DNA of 49,307 nt from Fulvivirga imtechensis AK7 (GTDB lineage Bacteria; Bacteroidota; Bacteroidia; Cytophagales; Cyclobacteriaceae), in the NCBI RefSeq assembly GCF_000331535.1, contig NZ_AMZN01000056.1, positions 1 to 49,307 on the forward strand. Direction: 5' to 3'. The notes below the pieces were generated by a model, which ran no database searches, was not told where the DNA came from, and saw only the letters and a program-made list of their open reading frames with translations. This document shows positions 34,269 through 41,761 of this stretch, one piece after another. The translations under genes and the position numbers were made by a program. Each line of letters starts with the position of its first letter. The stretch's first letter is position 1.

Positions 34269-35519
34269 TTATTGCAATACCAGTACTTCATTATCTCCGA
34301 AGTTGTCGTAGCTGGAGGTGATCACCCTGTCACCAGGTTCCAATCCTTCCAACACTTCGAAATGTTCAGTATTCTTACGTCCCAGCCTTATACTACGCTT
34401 TTCGGCCTTAGAACCTTCACCACTGACCACAAACACCCAGTTACCGCCTGTATCTTTATAGAACCCGCCAACCGGAAGCAGCAACTCCTCAGATGATTGC
34501 CCTAATTCAATTCTAAGGCGCAAAGACTGCCCTCTTCTTATTCCTTCGGGCTGTTCACCATCAAATTCCATATCTACCTCAAACCGTCCATTGGTGATAG
34601 TAGGATAAATATAAGTTATTTTTAGTTGATATTCTTTACCTGCAAAAGTGGTTGTTGCTTTAAGTCCCTTTGATATCCTTGGCAAGTACAACTCGTCAAT
34701 GGGTACACGTACTTTATAGCTACCCACTTTATCCACCTGCCCTAGTCGCTGACCAGGATTTACAGCCTGTCCTTCAAACAAAGGCGGTGTAGACAACTGC
34801 CCTTCAATTGGAGATTTAATGATCAGGTTGTCAAGTATCTGCCCCACACCTTCGAGACTTTGCGTCATTCTTCTTTCCGAAGTATTTAACTGCCCTAGCT
34901 GCCTCACCCTGGATATTGAGTCATTTTTATAGCTGGCATAAGTGATGTCCTTTCGTTTTAGATTATACTGGTAGTCAGCTTCCGTTTGCTCAAACTCCTG
35001 TTTTGAGATAAGCTTCTTCTCAAACAACATTTTTTGTCGATTATACTGAGGCTCAAGCTTCTCCAACTGATTTTGGATAAGCGCAAGGGTTTGCTGTTGT
35101 TGCAGATCGTTTTGTTCCAGTTGCAGTCTGGTTTGACGCAAGCGGTTAATGCTTTCGTTTAAGCTGGCCTCCTGGCTTAATACACTCAACTCTCTGTTTA
35201 GATTCGACAGCTCAACAATTACATCGCCACTCTTCAACATTGCTCCACTTTCGGCATGCACTTTTTTAATGGTACCACCTTCTATAGCATCAAGGTAAAA
35301 AGTGACGCTCGGCTCTACAGTACCTGTTTGAGGTATAAACTCCTGGAAGACGCCTCGCTTTACTGTAGCTATTGTGAGTTTTTCTTTTTCAACGTTTAAT
35401 CGTGATCTGCGATCAGCAAAAAACAGAAGGTATACGATAAACCCGAGTATTGCGGCCGCTACAAGTATAGTACCTATGCGCTTGACGGTCCATTTCTTCT
35501 TTTTAATTTTTCGGTCCAT
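34269..35519 (-). CDS. Periplasmic efflux adaptor, MacA/HlyD family
   Basis: The protein has 416 residues. A single N-terminal helix (IGTILVAAAILGFIVYLLFF, about residues 15-34) anchors it in the inner membrane. A lipoyl/barrel-sandwich half (GTIKKVHAESGAMLKSGDVI), a long alpha-hairpin (about 105-215, ELSVLSQEASLNESINRLRQ onwards), the second lipoyl half (IIKSPIEGQLSTPPLFEGQA) and a beta-barrel plus membrane-proximal domain (residues 260-416) follow in order. It links MacB-like permeases to the TolC channel. A sigma-54-like motif lies 51 bp before the start and a sigma-54 activator gene is divergent from it. Confidence 0.94.
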   Translation of the reverse strand: MDRKIKKKKWTVKRIGTILVAAAILGFIVYLLFFADRRSRLNVEKEKLTIATVKRGVFQEFIPQTGTVEPSVTFYLDAIEGGTIKKVHAESGAMLKSGDVIVELSNLNRELSVLSQEASLNESINRLRQTRLQLEQNDLQQQQTLALIQNQLEKLEPQYNRQKMLFEKKLISKQEFEQTEADYQYNLKRKDITYASYKNDSISRVRQLGQLNTSERRMTQSLEGVGQILDNLIIKSPIEGQLSTPPLFEGQAVNPGQRLGQVDKVGSYKVRVPIDELYLPRISKGLKATTTFAGKEYQLKITYIYPTITNGRFEVDMEFDGEQPEGIRRGQSLRLRIELGQSSEELLLPVGGFYKDTGGNWVFVVSGEGSKAEKRSIRLGRKNTEHFEVLEGLEPGDRVITSSYDNFGDNEVLVLQ

Positions 35520-35569
35520 TCAGAATCTCTATTAGAATCTATTGTTGTGTTCAATTTTCATAACCACTT

Positions 35570-35586
35570 TGCCAACAAGTGTGCCA
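35570..35586 (-). promoter_or_regulatory. Sigma-54-like promoter motif before the adaptor operon
   Basis: TGGCACACTTGTTGGCA on minus, third member of the TGGCAY-N5-TTGGCA set, 51 bp before the adaptor start. Confidence 0.6.
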
Positions 35587-35630
35587 AATAACACGAACCG
35601 GTTTAAATCCACCACCAGACGTTTTTCACA

Positions 35631-35675
35631 GTCCGCCAGCGTTCATTGATGGACGAAACCGTCCGCCACCGAACA
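35631..35675. promoter_or_regulatory. Direct repeats, candidate enhancer for the adaptor operon
   Basis: gtccgccagcgttca (35631-35645) and gtccgccaccgaaca (35661-35675) agree in 12 of 15 bases and are 30 bp apart, about three helical turns, so both would face the same side of DNA. They start 45 bp upstream of the sigma-54-like motif. Confidence 0.55.
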
Positions 35676-35823
35676 TTTTTTGCGTACTATTGTAGGGGCA
35701 TTATTGGTTTTTTATTAAAATAACTGCTTTGTTGCTGAAAATTGGGCAATTGCAATAAAATGGGTCATAAACGGTATCAACTTTGTCTGTTACTAGCTGG
35801 TTTGATCCGAAAAAACACTTAGT

Positions 35824-37218
35824 ATGGTAGAAAAAAATAGTAAAACAGGAAAGATCTTAATAGTAGACGATAATGAAGACTTGCTAAAGGCCGCTAAAAT
35901 ATTTCTAAAAAGGCATTTCCAACAAGTAGACCTGGAGAAGGATCCGGAGTCCATTCCCACCCTGCTGAATAACGAAAATTATGATGTTATTCTGCTCGAT
36001 ATGAATTTCACAAAAGACGTGTCCAGCGGGAAAGAGGGGTATTACTGGCTGGAAAAGATCCTGGAAATTGACCCTTCGGCTGTGGTTGTGCTTATAACAG
36101 CATATGGTGACGTACAGATGGCCGTTAAAGCCATAAAAGCAGGCGCCACAGATTTCGTTCTCAAGCCTTGGGAGAATGAGAAGCTGCTGGCTACTCTTTA
36201 TTCAGCTATGAAACTAAGGGAAACAAAGCTTGAAGTGGAGGATCTCCGAACAAAACAAAAGCAGATCAACCTGCAGATCAACACCCGCTATCAGGATATA
36301 ATCGGCAAGAGCCCGGCCATACATAAAGTGTTTGAAACCATAGACCGGGTAGCTGCCACCGATGCCAATGTACTCATCCTGGGGGAAAATGGAACGGGTA
36401 AAGAGCTGGTAGCGCGTGCTATACACAATAATTCAGCCCGTAAAGATCAGGTTTTTGTCAACGTTGACTTAGGGTCAGTGAGCGAAACATTATTTGAAAG
36501 CGAGCTTTTTGGCCATAAGAAAGGGGCATTTACAGATGCCAAGGAAGACAGAGCTGGCCGTTTCGAAATTGCCAATGACGGCACCCTCTTTTTAGATGAA
36601 ATAGGGAACCTTTCCATGCCCCTTCAGGCAAAACTATTAACTGTACTACAAAACAGACGTGTAAGCCGGGTTGGCTCCAACAAAGAAACCAACATAGATA
36701 TCAGGTTAGTCTGTGCTACCAATATGCCCTTGTATGAGATGGTTAAAGAAAATAAATTCCGCCAGGATCTGCTTTACAGGATAAATACCATTGAGGTAGA
36801 GCTTCCTCCATTGAGAGATCGCCTTGAGGATATTCCACTGTTGGCAAATCATTTTCTGGAGCATTATGCCCAAAAGTATGGCAAACTGGTAAGCAAGATC
36901 AGCGATGCCGCCATCAGCAGAATGCAAAAACATACCTGGCCCGGAAATATCAGAGAGATACAGCATGCCATTGAAAGGGCGGTGATCATGAGTAATTCAC
37001 AAGTGCTGCAACCGGAAGACTTTAACCTCAATACTCAAACCCATAGTACGGTTGATGGTGACAATGTAATGCTGGATCAATTTAAACTGGAAGATGTAGA
37101 AAAAATCCTGATCAGGAAGGTATTAAAAAAATATAATGGTAATATTACTCAGGCAGCGTCAGAATTAGGATTAACGCGATCATCACTTTACCGCAGGTTG
37201 GAGAAATATGGGCTTTAA
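35824..37218 (+). CDS. Sigma-54-dependent response regulator 2 (receiver-AAA+-Fis)
   Basis: The protein has 464 residues and closely resembles regulator 1. Receiver: acidic pocket VDDNED, phospho-acceptor Asp59 in VILLDMNF, Lys in VLKPWEN. AAA+ domain: Walker A GENGTGKE, Walker B TLFLDEIGNL, sigma-54 loop GAFTDA. Fis-type HTH: NITQAASELGLTRSSLYRRL. Its last 11 bases overlap the start of the histidine kinase, which is therefore its cognate kinase. It is divergent from the adaptor-ATPase operon and probably activates that promoter, and perhaps the 17140 site that shares GTCCGC. Confidence 0.95.
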   Translation: MVEKNSKTGKILIVDDNEDLLKAAKIFLKRHFQQVDLEKDPESIPTLLNNENYDVILLDMNFTKDVSSGKEGYYWLEKILEIDPSAVVVLITAYGDVQMAVKAIKAGATDFVLKPWENEKLLATLYSAMKLRETKLEVEDLRTKQKQINLQINTRYQDIIGKSPAIHKVFETIDRVAATDANVLILGENGTGKELVARAIHNNSARKDQVFVNVDLGSVSETLFESELFGHKKGAFTDAKEDRAGRFEIANDGTLFLDEIGNLSMPLQAKLLTVLQNRRVSRVGSNKETNIDIRLVCATNMPLYEMVKENKFRQDLLYRINTIEVELPPLRDRLEDIPLLANHFLEHYAQKYGKLVSKISDAAISRMQKHTWPGNIREIQHAIERAVIMSNSQVLQPEDFNLNTQTHSTVDGDNVMLDQFKLEDVEKILIRKVLKKYNGNITQAASELGLTRSSLYRRLEKYGL

Positions 37219-38557
37219 AGACTTTAGGGTTCGGGTAGCTTTTCGGGTGGTAATATTGGGCCTCACCATGGCCGTTTTCATTTATTCTCTGTATCGGGAA
37301 GAAATGATCATAACATCAGTGCTGGTAGGCGGTGTTATTCTGATAGAACTACTTGAACTTTACCGGTTTATCTCCCGGACTAACCGCAAGCTTACCCTCT
37401 TTCTGGAATCAGTTAAATATTCTGATTTCGTATCCGGATTTTCTGCAGATAACAACCTCGGCCAAAGCTTTAAAGACCTGAACCTGGCATTTAACGAGGT
37501 ACTCGAGGCTTTTAGAAAAGCACGTTCAGAGAAAGAAGAGCACCTGCTGTACCTCAACACCATTGTTGAACATGTAAGCACCGGCCTGATATCCTTTGAT
37601 CAGGAAGGCAATGTAGGATTGATGAATGCCACAGCCAAGAAATTTTTAAAAACCGACAGGTTAAGAAATATCGATGAGCTGATAGAAAAGCAATCACGAA
37701 TATATAAAGCGCTTTTCGATCTTCCCGCCGGGAAAAGTACCTTGCTAAGGAGTGAAGGAGACGTACAACTGGCTGTGCATGCCACTGAGCTAATATTGAG
37801 AGCAAAGAAATTTAAGCTGGTAGCACTTCAGAATATTCAGCCGGAACTTCAAAAGAAAGAGCTTGAAGCCTGGCAAAATCTTACAAAAGTGCTCAGGCAT
37901 GAGATCATGAACTCTATTACTCCCATTGCATCGCTCACATCAACCATGAAGGATATTCTGATAGAAGATCTACAGGAGATTGGAGGTAAATATGAACTTA
38001 ATGAGGAGGCCGTGGAAGACCTGCAGGACGGCCTGGGAACGATCGAAAGCAGAAGCCAGGGGCTGATCCGCTTTATAGATGCTTATAGAGACTATACCTC
38101 CATACCTCTGCCTAAGGTAAAACCGGTTAAGTTGGCCCATTTGCTGGAGCATGTTTCTCAGCTCATGAAAATCGAGCTTCGCAGAGGGCAGATCGAGTTC
38201 GATTGCATTATTACAGATCCCGAACTCGAATTGCCAATGGACGAGGAGCTGGTTGAACAGGTCCTGATCAACTTATTAAAAAATGCAATAGAGGCTGTTG
38301 AAGAGGTTAAAAAACCCAGGATAACACTAAAAGCCATGCTCAATGAAGATGAAAATGTCAAAGTATCGATTACCGACAACGGTCACGGCATTATCATGGA
38401 AGCTTTGGACCAGATATTTATTCCTTTCTACTCTACAAAAAAGAGGGGGTCCGGTATCGGCTTGAGCCTTTCACGCCAGATCATGCAGCTCCACAACGGC
38501 ACACTGACTGTTGAATCTGAGCCCAATGTGGCCACTACTTTTACTTTGACGTTTTGA
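37208..38557 (+). CDS. NtrY-like membrane histidine kinase
   Basis: The kinase has 449 residues. Two N-terminal helices (about 10-27 and 33-50) leave almost no periplasmic loop, so sensing is likely within the membrane or cytoplasm. A PAS-like region (about 115-205, LNTIVEHVSTGLISFDQEGN) precedes the H-box LRHEIMNSITPI, N-box LINLLKNAIEAV, G1 DNGHGI and G2 GSGIGLSLSRQIM. It overlaps regulator 2 by 11 bp and is translationally coupled to it. The pair fits the cell-envelope-sensing kinase/activator systems often placed beside Bacteroidota MacB-type loci. The gene ends with TFTLTF and a GC-rich palindrome follows. Confidence 0.94.
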   Translation: MGFKDFRVRVAFRVVILGLTMAVFIYSLYREEMIITSVLVGGVILIELLELYRFISRTNRKLTLFLESVKYSDFVSGFSADNNLGQSFKDLNLAFNEVLEAFRKARSEKEEHLLYLNTIVEHVSTGLISFDQEGNVGLMNATAKKFLKTDRLRNIDELIEKQSRIYKALFDLPAGKSTLLRSEGDVQLAVHATELILRAKKFKLVALQNIQPELQKKELEAWQNLTKVLRHEIMNSITPIASLTSTMKDILIEDLQEIGGKYELNEEAVEDLQDGLGTIESRSQGLIRFIDAYRDYTSIPLPKVKPVKLAHLLEHVSQLMKIELRRGQIEFDCIITDPELELPMDEELVEQVLINLLKNAIEAVEEVKKPRITLKAMLNEDENVKVSITDNGHGIIMEALDQIFIPFYSTKKRGSGIGLSLSRQIMQLHNGTLTVESEPNVATTFTLTF

Positions 38558-38574
38558 GGTTTTACCCACCCCTA

Positions 38575-38600
38575 CCCCTCCCGGGAGCTCCCGGGAGGGG
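38575..38600. repeat. 26-bp perfect palindrome
   Basis: CCCCTCCCGGGAG is followed directly by its reverse complement CTCCCGGGAGGGG. It lies 18 bp after the kinase stop and may terminate transcription, though no T-run follows. Confidence 0.95.
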
Positions 38601-38863
38601 ATTTGGGACAACGTTTCATAGGGAGTTTGATAGAAACTGTCGGTAATGAGCTATGTTGGGTGTGATGGTTATTACTGCCGCTATAGCACATCTAATATTT
38701 TGCTTTTGTAGCAGGTGCGTGGGTTGAAAGGGACAGGTAGATATGGTCCATAAGTTCCATCAATTGCCGCTGAAGCAGCATAATACTTTACAAAGATCCT
38801 ACCCAACGGGGTTCAAAACCATCCGATAACACTCAACTCTCACCAGCAGCGCCAGCAGAAAAT

Positions 38864-38879
38864 CCCCTCCTCGGAGGGG
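38864..38879. repeat. GC-rich hairpin next to ssb
   Basis: CCCCTCC-TC-GGAGGGG, a 7-bp stem, 16 bp beyond the ssb stop codon; inverted relative of the 38575 palindrome with the aggggtgggg flank. Confidence 0.85.
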
Positions 38880-38894
38880 CAGGGGTGGGGTCCC

Positions 38895-39233
38895 CTACTT
38901 CTTCCCTCCTAACATCAACAGCTCATTTACATTGATCTCAGTAATGTATTTCTTCTCTCCAGTGGATGCTTCGTAAGAGCGATGCTGCAGCTTGCCTTCT
39001 ATCGCTATTTCCGCACCCTTCTTCAGATATTCAGAAGCAATCTCTGCCTTCTTTCCCCAAACAACAATATTGTGCCATTGCGTATCCTCGATTTTATCTC
39101 CGTCCGAATTCCTGTAGCTGTCTGATGTTGCTAGTGAAAACGTAGCCATTATTTTTCCGCTGGTCAGATTTTTCACTTCAGGATCCCTGCCTAGTCTTCC
39201 AATTAACTGTACGCTGTTTCTTAAATTTTTCAT
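38895..39233 (-). CDS. ssb: Single-stranded DNA-binding protein, short form
   Basis: The protein has 112 residues and is essentially a lone OB-fold: NSVQLIGRLGRDPEVKNLTS, ATFSLATSD, DTQWHNIVVWGKKAEIASEY, LKKGAEIAIEGKLQHRSYE. It binds single-stranded DNA during replication and repair. The Gly-rich linker and acidic C-terminal tip (DDDIPF-like) that recruit partner proteins in full-length SSB are missing; the protein ends LLMLGGKK just after the last strand. It may therefore be a secondary SSB for competence, repair or recombination rather than the replicative one. It stands alone, convergent with the kinase gene. Confidence 0.92.
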   Translation of the reverse strand: MKNLRNSVQLIGRLGRDPEVKNLTSGKIMATFSLATSDSYRNSDGDKIEDTQWHNIVVWGKKAEIASEYLKKGAEIAIEGKLQHRSYEASTGEKKYITEINVNELLMLGGKK

Positions 39234-39438
39234 GATAATAAATAATTAATAGTTAAACATTTTACTTGTTATAAGTCGATAAATAATGTTTTCATCGAAT
39301 TCGTTGACACAAAGTAAAGAGAGGAAGGAAGCGGTAGTTGTATGATAAATGCTTGTATTCGCTTAAATTACATTTGTAAATGTTTGTAAACGAATAATAC
39401 ACTTGAAATCAAATAGTTACAAGAGAAATAGATTTTAA

Positions 39439-39945
39439 TTAAATCTTTCTTCCATTCAGGTATGGCTTCCATTCATCACAATGAAAGCCTGAGAAATCGC
39501 GTAGAAACATAACGTAATTAGGGCGGAAAGGCTTTATCCGCAGTGGGGTCCCAGCCTCATCAGGGGTGTTATCTCCTTTACGGGCATTGCAACGTTTACA
39601 TGCCGTCACCAGGTTATTCCAGAGTGATCGCCCGCCTCTGGATCGTGGCAACACATGATCAAGCGTCAGATCCCGGTCAGTACCACAATATTGGCAGCTA
39701 AAATTATCTCGCTTGAATACATTCAGGCGTGTAAGTGCTACGCCTTTGTATGGAATGTTAACGTACCTCGTCAACCGGATAACGGAGGGCATAGGAAAGC
39801 TCCTGGACACACTGTTCAACTTGTATCCATTAGCGGCCTCCACAAGCTCAGTCTTTTTAAGATAGGTAAGTAAAAACGCTCGCTGAACTGTACAAACCGA
39901 TATAGGACTAAAATCCTGATTCAGCACCAATACCTTCCGGTTCAT
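39439..39945 (-). CDS. HNH endonuclease-family protein
   Basis: The protein has 168 residues. Residues 78-130 form the HNH/McrA fold: zinc-binding CQYCG and CKRCN pairs, catalytic LTLDHVLPRSRGG and WNNLVTACKRCNARKGDNT. The N-terminal part (MNRKVLVLNQDFSPISVCTV) is typical of the stand-alone HNH proteins found at conserved chromosomal sites across Bacteroidota and Cyanobacteria; their role is not established, with DNA repair proposed. It lies 50 bp downstream of the NlpC/P60 gene on the same strand and may be cotranscribed with smpB. Confidence 0.92.
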   Translation of the reverse strand: MNRKVLVLNQDFSPISVCTVQRAFLLTYLKKTELVEAANGYKLNSVSRSFPMPSVIRLTRYVNIPYKGVALTRLNVFKRDNFSCQYCGTDRDLTLDHVLPRSRGGRSLWNNLVTACKRCNARKGDNTPDEAGTPLRIKPFRPNYVMFLRDFSGFHCDEWKPYLNGRKI

Positions 39946-39995
39946 TCTATTAAGATAACCCCAATATCTAATGAAAACAAAACCGGTAATATAAA

Positions 39996-40787
39996 TTATT
40001 GTTTAATAATACGCCTTATGGAGGATAATTGATGAGTTAATTGTCGAGTATGAGCCTCAATGATACCTCGCGAATCCAGCTCATCCATCTTCACCTTGCC
40101 AGAGGCATGAATAATCTCTCCATTTTCTGAAATTATGCCTACATGGGTGATGTTTCCCGACTCACCCGAGAAAAATGCGAGGTCGCCCGGCAGGCAATCA
40201 TCCACTGATTCTACAGCCGTGCCAATACGCACCTGTTGTGATGCATCGCGGGGCAAAGCATAGCCACATATTCTGAACACATTTTGAGTAAATCCTGAGC
40301 AGTCAATACCAAAAGGAGATCGTCCACCCCACTGGTAAGGAGCATTCAGATATTTAAGAGCGACTTGTTTCATGAAGTCAAACTCCCTCTTCTGGCTTAG
40401 GCTTTTGCTCTCACCATTGAAGGCGAGCTGCTCCTCCATTTTGAATAACTCATTGGTAGAAATAGGCAGAATACTACCTACTACTATGCTGATATGATGC
40501 TTATTGTAAAGTATACTTGAGGTCAGGTCAGTGCATATCTTATAATCCGCACTATTGATCTGGTTGAAGTAAGCTTCTGATATCGTATAATGTTGCTTCC
40601 TGTCTATCCAGCCCTGATAACGATCAAAATAAATCTCTACCCTTATCCACTTGCTATCGTCTGATATTTCGATCACTGTGTAATGATCACCAAACAATAG
40701 CTGTGTTACCTGTTCGCTTTTATCGCCGGGCTCGGCTCTTACAGGAATAACACTTAACCTGGATATGCCTTTCTCTCCTATCTCCAT
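39996..40787 (-). CDS. NlpC/P60-family (C40) peptidoglycan hydrolase with SH3 region
   Basis: The protein has 263 residues. Residues 10-75 look like a bacterial SH3 domain (VIPVRAEPGDKSEQVTQLLF; IYFDRYQGWIDRK). The C-terminal NlpC/P60 domain (about 140-260) has the catalytic Cys in GIDCSGFTQNVF, the first His in THVGIIS and the last polar residue in EIIHASG, with substrate-loop YQWGGRSPFG. Such enzymes cut D-Glu-mDAP bonds in peptidoglycan stems. No clear signal peptide is visible, so export or cytoplasmic recycling of muropeptides are both possible. It starts 5 bp after smpB, so they share a transcript. Confidence 0.93.
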   Translation of the reverse strand: MEIGEKGISRLSVIPVRAEPGDKSEQVTQLLFGDHYTVIEISDDSKWIRVEIYFDRYQGWIDRKQHYTISEAYFNQINSADYKICTDLTSSILYNKHHISIVVGSILPISTNELFKMEEQLAFNGESKSLSQKREFDFMKQVALKYLNAPYQWGGRSPFGIDCSGFTQNVFRICGYALPRDASQQVRIGTAVESVDDCLPGDLAFFSGESGNITHVGIISENGEIIHASGKVKMDELDSRGIIEAHTRQLTHQLSSIRRIIKQ

Positions 40788-40792
40788 TCCAA

Positions 40793-41260
40793 CTAGTATT
40801 TTATACGCTCTAACTCGCGTTTAACATCCTTTTCCTTAATACTCTCTCGCTTATCATGGAGTTTTTTACCCTTAGCAACAGCTATTTCCAGCTTGGCCAA
40901 ACCTCTATCATTAATAAATAAGCGGGCTGGTATGATAGTGAGGCCTTTTTCATTGATCTGACTTTCTATCTTTGTCAACTCCTTTTTATGCAGGAGCAGC
41001 TTTCTTTCCCTTGTCGTTTCATGGTTATAAAACGACCCTTGAGAATAGGGGGAAATGTGAATGCCTTTCACATAAAGTTCGCCTCTGTTGAAATAGCAAT
41101 ATCCGTCCATCAGGTTCACCTTACCTTCTCTTATCGATTTGATTTCCGTTCCCTTCAAGGCAATGCCGGCCACGTAAGTATCCACAAACTCATACTCGTG
41201 TCTTGCCTTTCGGTTTTTTATATTAATATTATTGGAAAATCTAGCCTTTTCTTTTGTCAT
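40793..41260 (-). CDS. smpB: SsrA-binding protein
   Basis: The protein has 155 residues, full length. SmpB binds tmRNA and delivers it to stalled ribosomes for trans-translation. Hallmarks are NRKARHEYEFVDTYVAGIAL, GTEIKSIREGKVNLMDGYC, and the basic C-terminal tail (KKLHDKRESIKEKDVKRELE) that enters the empty mRNA channel. The promoter at 41269-41297 puts the transcript start almost on the ATG, so the message may be nearly leaderless. It is followed after 5 bp by the NlpC/P60 gene. Confidence 0.97.
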   Translation of the reverse strand: MTKEKARFSNNINIKNRKARHEYEFVDTYVAGIALKGTEIKSIREGKVNLMDGYCYFNRGELYVKGIHISPYSQGSFYNHETTRERKLLLHKKELTKIESQINEKGLTIIPARLFINDRGLAKLEIAVAKGKKLHDKRESIKEKDVKRELERIKY

Positions 41261-41268
41261 AATTCCTT

Positions 41269-41297
41269 CAAAGGTAGATAATATTTATGATTTTCAA
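41269..41297 (-). promoter_or_regulatory. Bacteroidota-type promoter of smpB
   Basis: On minus TTG (41297-41295), an 18-bp spacer and TACCTTTG (41276-41269) match the -33/-7 consensus exactly. The -7 element ends 8 bp before the smpB ATG, so the leader is only a few bases long. Confidence 0.75.
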
Positions 41298-41355
41298 CTT
41301 CCAATGGTGTTGTTTGTCTGTAAAACGCCATGCTTCTGCCCTTATTATCAAAGAT

Positions 41356-41754
41356 TTACTTTCTTTGTACTGTGCTAAAAATTTGCGAAATACGCTCTCT
41401 TTTTAAAATTTTCTGTCCGGTAATGCCTTCAGCAATCAGCCTCCCACCCACGCTTGCCTTGTAAGTACATAAGAGTTCATTCTTTTCAAAGCTCATAACG
41501 GTCGCCTCTATCTCTAAGGTTTCGCCAACAAAGGCAGGTCCCTTATGATTAATTTCCAATCGTGTGCCAATCCCCTCCTCATCGGCATCTTTCATATCCA
41601 AAACAAAAAGTCTTGTAGAGCACTCTATTTCCCTCGCCAGGGCAAACGTAGAGCACACCTCATGCACCACCTCATTATTAAAAGCAGCAACATCATTTTT
41701 TGTTACCACAAAGGAATATTTCTTCTTATCCCCGGGAGCAAAAACTTTTTTCAT
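41356..41754 (-). CDS. Hotdog-fold thioesterase (FlK-like family)
   Basis: The protein has 132 residues with a single hotdog fold: the central helix VVHEVCSTFALAREIECSTR, then GIGTRLEINHKGPAFVGETL and IEATVMSFEKNELLCTYKAS. The conserved His in EINHKGPAF and the helix before it match fluoroacetyl-CoA-thioesterase-type proteins, which hydrolyse acyl-CoA; most members act on unknown acyl-CoAs. It begins 7 bp after tsaD, so both are cotranscribed. The pairing has no known biochemical meaning here. Confidence 0.85.
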   Translation of the reverse strand: MKKVFAPGDKKKYSFVVTKNDVAAFNNEVVHEVCSTFALAREIECSTRLFVLDMKDADEEGIGTRLEINHKGPAFVGETLEIEATVMSFEKNELLCTYKASVGGRLIAEGITGQKILKRERISQIFSTVQRK

Positions 41755-41761
41755 ACATCAG

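Larger units (their letters stand above)
35520..35823. other. Divergent regulatory gap between adaptor and activator 2
   Basis: This 304-bp spacer contains the sigma-54-like motif (35570-35586) and two direct repeats with a 30-bp period (35631-35675). No gene is seen. Confidence 0.75.
38558..38894. other. Convergent gap flanked by GC-rich inverted repeats
   Basis: This 337-bp space between the kinase and ssb contains no recognisable gene. acccacccctacccctcc at its left edge and the near-exact reverse complement at 38873-38891 bound it, each next to a hairpin. Confidence 0.65.

Noticed and set aside
35761-35823. Promoter of regulator 2 at CAACTTTG near 35780
   Set aside because: It lacks the TA of TAnnTTTG and no TTG lies 17-23 bp upstream.
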